Positions 1 through 8,020 are shown, counted from the first letter of the stretch. The stretch is DNA of 36,134 nt from SAR86 cluster bacterium (GCA_002746215.1 NVWI01000005.1:125546-161679), one strand, 5' to 3'. Numbers and translations are program-made. Notes: generated from the sequence alone by a model not told the origin.

Positions 1-557
1 CCGGGCGTAACCATTTTGGTACCGCTGTCGGCACCATGGTAGAAGTTGTCAATAATAGCACCCGTTATATGAGTGCTAACGATATCAATGCCATGTCCGT
101 TTATCTAAGTGCACTACCTGCTACAGAAGATGAAGGAGACTTCATTTACGATAATACAGAAACACAGCAACTGTTAAGCCTGGATTTTTCTACCCAAGGT
201 GCTCAGCTTTATTACGAATACTGCTCTAACTGTCATGTCACAAGCGGTAAAGGATATTACCCTTACCAACCAGCCCTGGCAGGAAACCCCGGTGTGCTCG
301 ACCCGGATTCAAGCTCCTTAATTAACATGACTTTAAATGGCTCCCTGCGGCTTGTTTCTTCGGAAGGTCCAGCTACAACAGATATGCCTTATTTTAGACA
401 ACTGTTAAATGACCAACAAATTGCTGACGTTCTGACTTTCATCCGCTCTGCCTGGGGAAATTCAGCATCCTCAATTGGCGCTGGACAAGTGACTGAAGTT
501 CGCGCTGCTACAGACCCTACCCAGAACGATGACATTTTCGTATTAAGAATGAAGTAA
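1..557 (+). CDS. c-type cytochrome subunit, C-terminal part (5' end outside window)
   Basis: The frame is open from the first bases of the window, so this is the 3' part of a longer gene; the ATG at 36 is probably internal. The residues before it (GRNHFGTAVGTM) already read like the end of a cytochrome c domain. One heme site is visible, C-S-N-C-H at residues 63-67 counted from that ATG, with a plausible distal Met in the later TDMPYFRQ stretch and a closing helix (DVLTFIRSAWGN). The linker with AMSVYLSALPA is typical of the multi-heme cytochrome subunits that serve periplasmic alcohol, aldehyde or gluconate dehydrogenases, passing electrons to quinone or an oxidase. The catalytic partner would lie upstream, outside the window. 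Family assignment is good; the exact dehydrogenase cannot be told. Confidence 0.85.
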   Translation, partial: GRNHFGTAVGTMVEVVNNSTRYMSANDINAMSVYLSALPATEDEGDFIYDNTETQQLLSLDFSTQGAQLYYEYCSNCHVTSGKGYYPYQPALAGNPGVLDPDSSSLINMTLNGSLRLVSSEGPATTDMPYFRQLLNDQQIADVLTFIRSAWGNSASSIGAGQVTEVRAATDPTQNDDIFVLRMK

Positions 558-747
558 CAGGATGAAATAGCACGCACCATAATGACGCTCATTGCACCGT
601 TAATAGACATAATATCTTTATTTCGCAGCTATAAATCTCTCTTCCAATTCAGGCATGCACTGGCATATATAGACCAATCCTATATACTTCGCTGTTCTGC
701 TTACCCCCCAAACTAAGTGTGAAAAATAATTAAATTTAAGCTAATTC

Positions 748-763
748 GGGAACGGTTTTTGCA
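748..763 (+). promoter_or_regulatory. sigma-54 (RpoN) promoter of the glutamine synthetase gene
   Basis: The bases GGGAACGGTTTTTGCA match the sigma-54 consensus TGGCACG-N4-TTGCA with GG at 749-750, exactly 10 bases, then GC at 761-762. ACG at 752-754 and TTGCA at 759-763 also fit. Mismatches are the leading T and the C after GG. A start near 774 would leave a leader of about 40 bases before the Shine-Dalgarno AAGGAG at 798-803 and the ATG at 815. Nitrogen control of glutamine synthetase through NtrC and sigma-54 is well established elsewhere. I saw no complete NtrC palindrome upstream. Confidence 0.65.
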
Positions 764-814
764 AAAGAGAAATTGCGAATTTATAAAAAACAAAACTAAG
801 GAGTAAATCTCATC

Positions 815-1831
815 ATGAAAAGCAAGTTGGAATATATCTGGCTCGACGGCTCTTTCCCTACTCAGGGTCTTCGCAGCAAAACCATGGTCAGAAAGGATTT
901 TGACGGAACCCTGGAGAAATGCCCAATGTGGATGTTTGATGGAAGCTCCACTGGTCAGGCCGAAGGTAATGCTTCAGACTGCCTTTTGAAACCTGTCTTT
1001 GTTATTCCAGATCCAGATAGAGTAAATGCTTACCTAGTCATGACAGAAGTCTTAAATGCTGATGGCACGCCTCATGCAACTAATGGACGTGCAACAATCG
1101 ACTCAGCTGATGACGATGAGGATTTTTGGTTTGGTTTTGAACAAGAATACTTCCTTTGGGATCCAGAAACCGATTTGCCACCAGGCTTTCCAGCAGGCGG
1201 TTATCCTGCCCCACAAGGCCCCTATTACTGCTCGGTTGGTGCCAAAAATGCTTACTGTCGCAATATGATCGATGAGCATCTGGATATCTGCCTGGAAGCG
1301 GGCCTCAACGTTGAAGGTATCAACGCTGAAGTAGCTGCCGGACAATGGGAATATCAAATCTTCGCTAAAAGCCCCAAACGCGCTGGTGATGAAATTTGGT
1401 TGTCGCGTTACCTGCTGGAACGCACTGGTGAAAAATATGGCCTGGCTATTGAGTGGCATCCTAAACCACTGGGAGATACTGACTGGAATGGTTCAGGCAT
1501 GCACGCGAACTTCTCCAACACAGCAATGCGCGAGTCAGGTAAAGAAGAAACCTTTACTAAAATCTGTGAAGAGTTTGGTAAAAATATTGAGCGTCATATG
1601 AGTGTTTATGGTGCTCACAATGAGAAACGTCTGACCGGGGAACATGAAACCCAGTCAATCGAGTCATTTAGCTATGGTGTTTCTGATCGTGGTGCTTCTA
1701 TCCGTATCCCAATTACCACTATGGAAGATGGTTGGATAGGCCGACTGGAAGATCGTCGTCCTTCATCCAACGGCGACCCGTACAAAATAGCAGCAGCTAT
1801 CGTGAAAACGACTAAAGAAGCCCTAGCATAG
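815..1831 (+). CDS. glnII: Glutamine synthetase type II (GSII, eukaryotic-like)
   Basis: This cytosolic enzyme condenses glutamate and ammonia to glutamine using ATP. The 338-residue length fits GSII (about 330-360) and not GSI (about 450-470). Visible family motifs are the N-terminal beta-grasp region with WMFDGSSTGQAEG (39-51), FGFEQEYF (106-113) with metal-binding glutamates, GPYYCSVGA (135-143), GINAEVAAGQWEYQ (168-181), NGSGMHANFSN (225-235), ASIRIP (294-299) and LEDRRPSSNGDPY (311-323). The start is supported by AAGGAG 11 bases upstream. The gene stands alone between a sigma-54-type promoter and a strong terminator, pointing to its own nitrogen control. GSII is known from rhizobia, Frankia and Streptomyces and is less usual in Gammaproteobacteria. 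Whether the genome also has a GSI cannot be seen. Confidence 0.96.
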   Translation: MKSKLEYIWLDGSFPTQGLRSKTMVRKDFDGTLEKCPMWMFDGSSTGQAEGNASDCLLKPVFVIPDPDRVNAYLVMTEVLNADGTPHATNGRATIDSADDDEDFWFGFEQEYFLWDPETDLPPGFPAGGYPAPQGPYYCSVGAKNAYCRNMIDEHLDICLEAGLNVEGINAEVAAGQWEYQIFAKSPKRAGDEIWLSRYLLERTGEKYGLAIEWHPKPLGDTDWNGSGMHANFSNTAMRESGKEETFTKICEEFGKNIERHMSVYGAHNEKRLTGEHETQSIESFSYGVSDRGASIRIPITTMEDGWIGRLEDRRPSSNGDPYKIAAAIVKTTKEALA

Positions 1832-1853
1832 AACTTCTTTTACTGTGATCCGG

Positions 1854-1885
1854 AAAAGGGCTGATAATTATCAGCCCTTTTTTTT
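1854..1885 (+). terminator. Rho-independent terminator after glnII
   Basis: A perfect 28-base palindrome at 1854-1881 (two 14-base arms, each with the core AAGGGCTGATAA or its complement) runs straight into a T tract at 1878-1885. It lies 22 bases after the glnII stop and before the kinase start at 1924, so the kinase probably has its own promoter. Confidence 0.93.
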
Positions 1886-1923
1886 GCTTTGGAGAAACAG
1901 GTTATTTCTGTCAAACTTAGCTT

Positions 1924-2868
1924 ATGAAATTCTCTGAGAAAAAATTCGATTACGCATCAGTCTACCTGGAGGAAACCGACAAAGCCCTGCCAGAAAAAAT
2001 TAATATCCACACCCGCTACGCCTATTTCAAAACCATCGCTAAAGGTGGCAAATGCCTCATCCAATCCTGCAAGGACTTACATTTATCTCGCGTTATCTGC
2101 TACAAAAGCTTATTGCCTGAATTTGCTGATGACCCCATTGAACAGCAACGTTTTCTAAGAGAAGCTCGGGTAAGCGCAATGTTACAGCACCCTAACACTG
2201 TCCCTACTTATGAATTAGGCCGTGATAACAAAGGCCATTATTACTTCACCATGAAATTAGTGCATGGCTACACCCTGCGTGAAATTCTCGATTACCGCGA
2301 GCGTTACGATTTAAGCCAGTTAGTGGATGTCATTATCCAGGTAGCCCATGCTCTGGAATATGCGCATGCACATGGCGTGATACATCGAGATATTAAACCT
2401 GAAAATATATTAGTAGGCCCTTTTGGGGAAGTTGCATTAATGGATTGGGGTCTGGCAAAAGTGTGGAAAACTGACGGTACTGATGCCGCTCTTCCCTTAG
2501 ATAAAGGCGACACTGATTCTGACAACCTAAGCATCACTAGAAAGGGTAAGTTGCAGGGCACTATTATTCATATGTCGCCGGAACAAATTGATAAAGACCC
2601 AAACATTGATGGTCGTACTGACATCTATAGCCTTGGCACTATTCTTTATGAAATTTTGACTGCACAAACGCCTTCTTCTGGAAAAACAATGGACCAGATA
2701 ATTGACGATATTAAGCATCATGAACCAACCTTACCTTCTGCAGCCAGTCAGTTTAAAGTTCCTCCCCTCTTGGAAAGAGCCGCCATGGCCTGCCTGAAGA
2801 AAAAACCGGATGAACGAATTCAAACAGCTAATGAATTAATACGTTTATTGCAGGAAGCTTCGCTGTAA
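1924..2868 (+). CDS. Soluble Ser/Thr protein kinase (Hanks/PknB-like)
   Basis: This is a bacterial eukaryotic-like protein kinase that phosphorylates Ser/Thr on unknown partners. The 314 residues are essentially one kinase domain with no membrane segment, PASTA or FHA domain. Visible parts are a glycine-loop-like AKGGKC (39-44), the ATP lysine in ICYKSLLPE (K61), the helix-C Glu in RFLREARV (E80), the catalytic loop HRDIKPEN (154-161, D156), the magnesium loop as DWG rather than DFG (174-176), GTIIHMSPEQ in the activation segment, and DIYSLGTILYEILT. All catalytic residues are present, so it should be active. No good Shine-Dalgarno precedes the ATG at 1924. It converges on a PP2C phosphatase with one base between the two stop codons, suggesting a kinase/phosphatase pair acting on shared targets (inference). 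Confidence 0.93.
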   Translation: MKFSEKKFDYASVYLEETDKALPEKINIHTRYAYFKTIAKGGKCLIQSCKDLHLSRVICYKSLLPEFADDPIEQQRFLREARVSAMLQHPNTVPTYELGRDNKGHYYFTMKLVHGYTLREILDYRERYDLSQLVDVIIQVAHALEYAHAHGVIHRDIKPENILVGPFGEVALMDWGLAKVWKTDGTDAALPLDKGDTDSDNLSITRKGKLQGTIIHMSPEQIDKDPNIDGRTDIYSLGTILYEILTAQTPSSGKTMDQIIDDIKHHEPTLPSAASQFKVPPLLERAAMACLKKKPDERIQTANELIRLLQEASL

Positions 2869-2869
2869 A

Positions 2870-3604
2870 TTAAATAAGAGAAGCCAGTACTATTGTCGTG
2901 TTATCTCGAGCGCCCTCTTGTTTCACCTGCGCCAGTAAAGCCTCCAGGCAAACACTCATATCATCTTGATTTCCCAAGAGTATTTGTAGAATATCCTCTT
3001 CAGGCACTAAATCTGATAGCCCATCAGTACAGGCGAGTATCATGTCGCCTTTTTTAAGCGCATATTTACCAAATCCGGGGTTAATACTATTGCTCCCCCC
3101 TATCATGCGAGTTAAGACATGATTAGCATGAGCATGTAAATCTGGATGCAAATTCCTATCAAGTTTATTTTGCGAAAGCGTATGGTCAGTGGAAAGCTGT
3201 CTAATCTGACCAGCCTCACTATCAATATGATAAACACGTGAATCGCCAATATAAGAAAAATAAACAAAATTATCATCAAGATAAATACAGGTTAACGTTG
3301 TTCCCATCTGCTGATGCGAAGTTTTTTGTACCTTCATATCAATGACTTTCTGATTAGCAAAAACAACCGCTTTATTTAACAACTTAATGGGATCTTCAAC
3401 CGTTAATTTATTATCCTCATCAAATTCATTCTCTAATAAGGCATAAGCGCTTTCAGCGGCAATCCGGCTTGCCACCTCACCGTAGTCATACCCGCCGACA
3501 CCGTCAGCAATGATAATGATGCGGTAATCCCTGCTAAACAGATAGAAGTCTTCATTCGTGGAACGCACAAGACCTGTGTCAGTTAAAGAGCTAATACGCA
3601 GCAT
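2870..3604 (-). CDS. PP2C-family Ser/Thr protein phosphatase
   Basis: This metal-dependent protein phosphatase of the PrpC/Stp type has 244 residues, the usual size of single-domain bacterial PP2C enzymes. Key motifs are TGLVRSTNEDF (10-20), ADGVGG with metal-binding D34-G35, MGTTLTCIYL (100-109), IGDSRVYHI (119-127), LSTDHTLSQ (137-145), ACTDGLSDLV (191-200, metal Asp D193) and ARDNTTIVL (232-240, D234). There is no signal peptide or membrane helix, so it is cytosolic. It is transcribed toward the kinase gene, with one base between the stops. It would reverse that kinase's phosphorylations; the pairing is inferred from position. Confidence 0.95.
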   Translation of the reverse strand: MLRISSLTDTGLVRSTNEDFYLFSRDYRIIIIADGVGGYDYGEVASRIAAESAYALLENEFDEDNKLTVEDPIKLLNKAVVFANQKVIDMKVQKTSHQQMGTTLTCIYLDDNFVYFSYIGDSRVYHIDSEAGQIRQLSTDHTLSQNKLDRNLHPDLHAHANHVLTRMIGGSNSINPGFGKYALKKGDMILACTDGLSDLVPEEDILQILLGNQDDMSVCLEALLAQVKQEGARDNTTIVLASLI

Positions 3605-3705
3605 AGATTATCGCTTAAGTTGCTTTTATAGAGAGATTTTACCCTGTTAATGGCATTGTCTATAGCGCTGCTTTTTATTTGTCTTGATGCTGGATAAAAG
3701 ATATA

Positions 3706-3801
3706 GGTGTCAGAGTAAAACTGGAAGCCTACCTGTGGTTACTTAATCACTTCAGGATGGAATTATAGTTAACGTTCATTTTGTAGGTTTACTCTGACAC
3801 C
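3706..3801. repeat. REP-like inverted repeat, copy 1
   Basis: GGTGTCAGAGTAAA at 3706-3719 and its exact complement TTTACTCTGACACC at 3788-3801 form a perfect 14-base inverted repeat enclosing 68 bases. The same core recurs as an inverted pair at 6444-6493 and singly at 17388-17398. Arms like this, in spacers between genes, resemble REP/REPIN elements mobilised in trans by RAYT (IS200-like Y1) transposases. No transposase gene lies in the window. Confidence 0.7.
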
Positions 3802-3835
3802 TTGTATCCCCTACACCTTGTATCCCCTTGTATCC
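3797..3835. repeat. Short tandem repeat of ACACCTTGTATCCCC
   Basis: ACACCTTGTATCCCC occurs at 3797-3811 and 3813-3827, followed by a truncated copy CCTTGTATCC at 3826-3835. The first copy starts inside the right arm of the REP-like element. This looks like slippage duplication at the edge of the element. Confidence 0.75.
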
Positions 3836-3839
3836 AAGC

Positions 3840-3874
3840 AAAAAAATGGGTGACAACGTTGCCATTGTCACCCA
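3840..3874 (-). terminator. Rho-independent terminator of the NhaD/ArsB-type transporter gene
   Basis: A perfect 10-base stem TGGGTGACAA (3847-3856) / TTGTCACCCA (3865-3874) with an 8-base loop is followed, reading the minus strand, by seven T residues (A run at 3840-3846). It sits 39 bases past the stop of the gene at 3913. Confidence 0.9.
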
Positions 3875-3912
3875 GATTCAAATAATCAAAGCTCAGTTTT
3901 CTAAAAAGCTTC

Positions 3913-5253
3913 TTAAACCCCTGAATTTTCAAAGAAAGGGAAAAAAGTATACATAACGGCTGTACAAATCATCAAGGTGATTATCATAACCGGCAGACCT
4001 TTCCTGAACCACAGCCCTGGTGTAATCGCCAAACTAGGATCACCCGCATCTTTCGCCATTTTTTCAGAAATGGTGACGATAAACACATTAGCCGTTGAAC
4101 CCAAATGCGTTCCATTACCACCCATACCCACACCAGCGGCAAGCGCCCACCACATTGGTGAAACATTAATGCCTTGTGCTTCCATACCCAGAATGATGGG
4201 GATCATGGCGGCAGTAAAAGGAATGTTATCAATAGCGGCGGAGAAAGCCGCAGATACCCATAACAAGATTAAGCAGGTTGTTAGCAAGCCGTAATCGTCA
4301 ACGAAAGGAACCACGAATTGTCCGATATATTGTAAAAACCCACTGTGCTCTACACCGCCAACAATAATAAACAGGGAAATAAAGAACATCAGCAAAGCCA
4401 GCTCAATATGCGTAAAACTTTCTTCGATATCGATATCCTTACTAACAAATACCAACAACGTCAAACCAATAGCGGTTACAAACCAGGGTTCCCAACCTAG
4501 AGAGTTGTGCATAATAAAACCAATCACCATGATGCCTAATACCGCCAATGACGCATACCAGGTTTTAGGGTCAGATAATGGTTCCCTGTCAGTCAGGTCT
4601 AATTTGGCTGGCGTTACGCTCAACTCTTTTTTAAACAGAATCCGCAGAAAAAACAGAATGGCAATCCATGCTAAAAACACCATCGGAAACATATGTTGAG
4701 CAAAGGTCACAAAATCGATACCCGCTGCTGAACCAATCATCAAGTTAGGTGGATCCCCAACCAGAGTCGCTACACCACCCGTATCAGATAACAAAGCCGC
4801 TGCCAGCAAGAAAGGAATCGCACTGACTCGCAAGGATTGGCAAATCAAAATAATCAGTGGCCCGAAAATCACCACGGTAGTGACATTATCAAGCAATAAT
4901 GAAAGCACAGTTACTAATGTACCCATCATAGCCATCAAAAGGAAAAGCCGCCCCTTGCTATAATCAGCAATCTTATAAGCCAGTTGCTGAAAGCCACCCG
5001 TCGGAATCATGATGGCGACAATAGTCATCATGCCGCCAAGAAGAAATACCACATTCCAGTCAATCGCTTCTACGGCTTCTTCGGGGCCATAAAAACTGAA
5101 AATCTGTCCTACAAGCATCATCACAGCAGCACCTGCCATGCCTACTTTCACACGGTGAATACCGTGAATACCTTCAGTAAAAATTGCGATAAAAGTGACG
5201 ACCAAAACAATGGCAGAAACCATCATCTCATTGCTCCAAACGAGTATTTCCAT
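3913..5253 (-). CDS. ArsB/NhaD-type ion transporter (SLC13-like permease)
   Basis: An integral membrane protein of 446 residues with roughly 10-12 hydrophobic segments. The pseudo-twofold layout of the ion transporter superfamily is visible: LLDNVTTVVIFGPL (120-133) and GGVATLVGDPPNLMIG (159-174) in the first half, then AAIDNIPFTAAMIP and GGNGTHLGSTANVFI in the second. The GDPPN motif is characteristic of the ArsB/NhaD/P-protein group, which includes arsenite efflux pumps and Na+/H+ antiporters. There is no arsR, arsC or other ars gene nearby, so a sodium/proton or organic-anion role is at least as likely as arsenite export. GAGG lies about 12 bases before the chosen ATG. A minus-strand TATAAT at 5341-5346 could be its -10 box but lacks a good -35. 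Confidence 0.88.
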   Translation of the reverse strand: MEILVWSNEMMVSAIVLVVTFIAIFTEGIHGIHRVKVGMAGAAVMMLVGQIFSFYGPEEAVEAIDWNVVFLLGGMMTIVAIMIPTGGFQQLAYKIADYSKGRLFLLMAMMGTLVTVLSLLLDNVTTVVIFGPLIILICQSLRVSAIPFLLAAALLSDTGGVATLVGDPPNLMIGSAAGIDFVTFAQHMFPMVFLAWIAILFFLRILFKKELSVTPAKLDLTDREPLSDPKTWYASLAVLGIMVIGFIMHNSLGWEPWFVTAIGLTLLVFVSKDIDIEESFTHIELALLMFFISLFIIVGGVEHSGFLQYIGQFVVPFVDDYGLLTTCLILLWVSAAFSAAIDNIPFTAAMIPIILGMEAQGINVSPMWWALAAGVGMGGNGTHLGSTANVFIVTISEKMAKDAGDPSLAITPGLWFRKGLPVMIITLMICTAVMYTFFPFFENSGV

Positions 5254-5531
5254 AATGCGTTACTACCTCAGTTTTGCCAGTTGCACGGCGCTCAATTCTC
5301 AGATACCGAAATTCCAAACAATGAATTCAGTTCCAGGATTATTATAATAAATAGTGGGATAACCTACAGACCTACCCATAATTTCGAAAGAGAGATACTA
5401 ATAGTTCTCACTAGTGTATTCAAGAAAATTCGGATGTATACCAACCATATATAGGCTTGGGGAAATTGCCATGCTAGAATTCCGAGCGGAAATCACATAG
5501 CACATACAGAATAGACATTGGAGTGGCTTAA

Positions 5532-6428
5532 ATGAGCACAAAGAACAAAATTTTGATAGTCCTCGACGTTTACGAAGATTTTCGTCAAGGCCCAGATAAT
5601 TTCCCTATTGAGATCGAGAAAGCCCTCAAATTCATCACTGACAAGGCTCAAACACAGCTTATTCTCATTGGCTGTGGCTTTGAAGAATATTTACACGACA
5701 GTTACTCAAGCTTTGCCAAAGATGAAGTCGATATTCGTAAACAATATGTGGACAAGCTGGAAGAACGCCTGGCATCTGTTGCCAACAAATTGGCTGAAAA
5801 TGGTTATAAAGTCGAAAGCAAAATTCATTGGGCTTACCCGCGTTATGAGCAGATTGCACAGGAAGCAGAAGACTATGATGTTGATCTGGTCGTCCAGCAT
5901 GTCAATGGCGCATCCCAGGAAGATCGTCACCTCCTGTCACAGGATAGCTGGCAACTGGTGCGTAAGTGTAAACGCCCTCTGCTCCTAATCAGAGATAGAG
6001 CCTGGCCTTCACACCCAGTATTAATGGCGGCGGTTGACCCCATGCACAGCCATCATAAGCCACTACAATTAGACGACAAAATTATGCAGACGGCGCTTAA
6101 CGCAAAGGCTGAACTGGATGGTGAACTACATGTTGTACATGCTTGTTCAGCCGCAGCTCACCCTTTTACGTCACCAGAAAAAATTGTGACAAAGCATCAA
6201 GAAGCGCTGGATGCCTTCATGGGAAATTATGATATCCCTGCCGGCAATGTGCACCTTTCAGAAGATAAACCCATCACGGCTCTTGTCGATTATAAAAAAC
6301 AATTACATGCCGATATCATTGTCATGGGAGTGGTGTCTAAATCAAGATTGGCAGACACTCTGGTTGGTAATACAGCTGAAAAAGTGGTCGATTACATGAA
6401 AGCCGATGTCATGGTGATACGGCCTTAA
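5532..6428 (+). CDS. Tandem universal stress protein (UspE-like)
   Basis: This cytosolic stress protein has 298 residues, i.e. two Usp domains fused as in E. coli UspE (about 316). The N-terminal domain (1-155) begins ILIVLDVYEDF and ends LLLIRDRAW; it has no clear G-2X-G-9X-G(S/T) signature. The C-terminal domain (about 160-298) keeps the nucleotide-binding-like segment GVVSKSRLADTLVGNTAEKV followed by ADVMVIRP. GGAG at 5520-5523 supports the ATG at 5532. It is divergent from the transporter gene across 278 bases. Usp proteins support survival under starvation and stress; the exact role cannot be read here. Confidence 0.92.
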   Translation: MSTKNKILIVLDVYEDFRQGPDNFPIEIEKALKFITDKAQTQLILIGCGFEEYLHDSYSSFAKDEVDIRKQYVDKLEERLASVANKLAENGYKVESKIHWAYPRYEQIAQEAEDYDVDLVVQHVNGASQEDRHLLSQDSWQLVRKCKRPLLLIRDRAWPSHPVLMAAVDPMHSHHKPLQLDDKIMQTALNAKAELDGELHVVHACSAAAHPFTSPEKIVTKHQEALDAFMGNYDIPAGNVHLSEDKPITALVDYKKQLHADIIVMGVVSKSRLADTLVGNTAEKVVDYMKADVMVIRP

Positions 6429-6443
6429 AAATCAGATTCATGA

Positions 6444-6493
6444 TGTCAGAGTAAAAACTCGCTATATTCATAGAAACTTTTTATTCTGACACC
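6444..6493. repeat. REP-like inverted repeat, copy 2
   Basis: ATGTCAGAGTAAAAA on the left and TTTTTATTCTGACACC on the right form an imperfect inverted repeat around a short centre, with one G/T pairing in the arms. It shares the TGTCAGAGTAAA core with the element at 3706-3801. It fills the space between two convergent genes (stops at 6428 and 6514) and could act as a two-way transcription stop as a hairpin. Confidence 0.65.
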
Positions 6494-6513
6494 ACGATTT
6501 TTTTGCGGCCTAA

Positions 6514-7941
6514 TCAAGGCGTTCGAATGACCAGATTACGAATCTCTGACATATCTTCCATCGCAAAACGAATTCCTTCACGCCCAAGACCACTTTCCTT
6601 AACGCCGCCATAAGGCATATTATCAACCCGGAAAGATGGTACATCACCGATTAGAACGCCGCCGACATCCAATACATCCCAAGCTTTGTAAGCCTTGTAA
6701 ATATCCCTGGTGAAAATGCCCGCCTGTAAACCAAACTGACTATCATTCGTCATCGCGAGGGCTTCATCAAAGTCACTGAATTTAGTTAACACAGCAACTG
6801 GGCCAAAGGCTTCTTCGGTACAAATCGATAAATCACTTGGTACATTCTCCAATAAAGTAGCCTCCATCATAGTGCCCTCTCGCTGACCACCCGTAAGCAC
6901 ATCTGCGCCCGCTGCTGCGGCTTCATCAACCCAACCTTGTAAGCGTTCCGCTTCGCTTTCTGAAATCATCGGGCCTATAAAGGTATCTTCATTCTTGGGG
7001 TTACCCATAATAAGCGTCTTGGTTTTGGCCACCAGTTTTTCTTTGAATTCATCATAAATATCTTCGTGAACTATTATTCGTTGCACCCCAATACAACTTT
7101 GCCCACTCTGATAAAATGCACCGAATACTATGCGTTCAACTGCATCATCAAGATCCCAATCATTATCCACGATACAAGCTGCATTGCCGCCAAGCTCTAA
7201 CACCACTTTTTTCTTGCCTGCCTGTTGTTTTAATTGCCAGCCAACGACGGGTGAGCCGGTAAAGCTCAATAATTTTAAACGCTCATCAGTAGTAAAAAGC
7301 GCAGCGCCCTCACGTCGGCAAGGTAAAATAGAAAAAGCGCCTTCTGGTAAATCGGTTTCTGCCAGCACTTCACCAATTATCAAAGCGCCTATTGGGGTCA
7401 GGCTTGCTGGTTTAAGTACAAAGGCACAACCTACCGCTAATGCCGGTGCAACTTTATGCGCAGCCAAATTCAAGGGAAAGTTAAAGGGAGAGATAAAAGA
7501 ACAAGGACCAATCGGCGTACGTTGAAACATACCTCGATAGCCTTTAGCACGCGGTGAAATTTCTAAATTCTGTAACTCGCCATTAAAACGCACAGACTCC
7601 TCGGCGGCCACACGAAAGGTATCAATTAAACGTGATGCTTCGCCGCGTGAATCTTTAATGGGTTTTCCCGCTTCAATACACAAAGCCTCAGCCAGTTCTT
7701 CACTGCGCTCAGTAAAGCGTTGCACACAATGTTGAAGAATTGCCTGACGTTCATAAGCCGGCATGGCATTCAGCGCATCTTGCGCAGCAACTGCGGCAGT
7801 AATAGCCTGATCAATATGTTCAGGTGAAGCCATCGCCACCCGGGTAGCCACCTCGCCTGTATATTTGTCATACACGTTAAGATCGGTGTTCGGTTGAACT
7901 GCTTTGTTCGCCAAATAAAAAGGATAGCTTTCTTGTAACAT
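6514..7941 (-). CDS. NAD(P)-dependent aldehyde dehydrogenase (ALDH superfamily)
   Basis: This enzyme oxidises an aldehyde to the acid with NAD(P)+. The 475-residue length is normal. Catalytic parts are visible: N154 in SPFNFPLNL, cofactor-binding K177 in FVLKPAS, E249 in VLELGGNA, nucleophile C283 in QSGQSCIGVQR, and SFTGSPVVGW in the Rossmann part. The overall pattern resembles the succinate-semialdehyde / phosphorylating-independent GAPDH-like group, possibly ALDH family 21, but the substrate is not determinable. It follows the acetolactate-synthase-like gene by 98 bases on the same strand, so the two are likely co-transcribed. The stop faces the stress-protein gene across a REP-like repeat. 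Confidence 0.93.
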   Translation of the reverse strand: MLQESYPFYLANKAVQPNTDLNVYDKYTGEVATRVAMASPEHIDQAITAAVAAQDALNAMPAYERQAILQHCVQRFTERSEELAEALCIEAGKPIKDSRGEASRLIDTFRVAAEESVRFNGELQNLEISPRAKGYRGMFQRTPIGPCSFISPFNFPLNLAAHKVAPALAVGCAFVLKPASLTPIGALIIGEVLAETDLPEGAFSILPCRREGAALFTTDERLKLLSFTGSPVVGWQLKQQAGKKKVVLELGGNAACIVDNDWDLDDAVERIVFGAFYQSGQSCIGVQRIIVHEDIYDEFKEKLVAKTKTLIMGNPKNEDTFIGPMISESEAERLQGWVDEAAAAGADVLTGGQREGTMMEATLLENVPSDLSICTEEAFGPVAVLTKFSDFDEALAMTNDSQFGLQAGIFTRDIYKAYKAWDVLDVGGVLIGDVPSFRVDNMPYGGVKESGLGREGIRFAMEDMSEIRNLVIRTP

Positions 7942-7981
7942 AAATTCTCTGCCTGCTTTCTAATGTCTATTTTTAGTCTGT

Positions 7982-8020
7982 GGCGTCGGAGTCATATTCA
8001 TGACTGATTATCCCGGCGCC
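7982..8020. repeat. Intercistronic hairpin between the TPP-enzyme and ALDH genes
   Basis: An outer arm GGCGTCGG (7982-7989) pairs with CCGGCGCC (8013-8020) with one imperfect pair. An inner arm AGTCAT (7990-7995) pairs with ATGACT (8000-8005) round a 4-base loop. A GATTATC bulge (8006-8012) is repeated directly at 8021-8027. There is no T tract, so it is not a standard terminator. It may stabilise or mark processing of the shared message. Confidence 0.4.

Larger units (their letters stand above)
3605..3912. other. Repeat-rich intergenic region
   Basis: This 308-base gap between two minus-strand genes holds no plausible coding sequence. It contains a REP-like inverted repeat (3706-3801), a short direct-repeat array (3797-3835) and the terminator of the downstream-lying transporter gene (3840-3874), each listed separately. 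The phosphatase promoter must lie between about 3605 and 3700, but I see no convincing one. Confidence 0.7.

Noticed and set aside
573-598. Possible NtrC half-sites CGCACC (573-578) and TGCACC (593-598) upstream of the sigma-54 promoter.
   Set aside because: Neither forms a palindrome with a GGTGCA half, so they are not convincing NtrC sites, although an activator must bind somewhere if the promoter is real.
3913-5253. Arsenic resistance gene (arsB).
   Set aside because: The GDPPN-type transporter motif does not separate arsenite pumps from Na+/H+ antiporters, and there is no arsR or arsC next to it.
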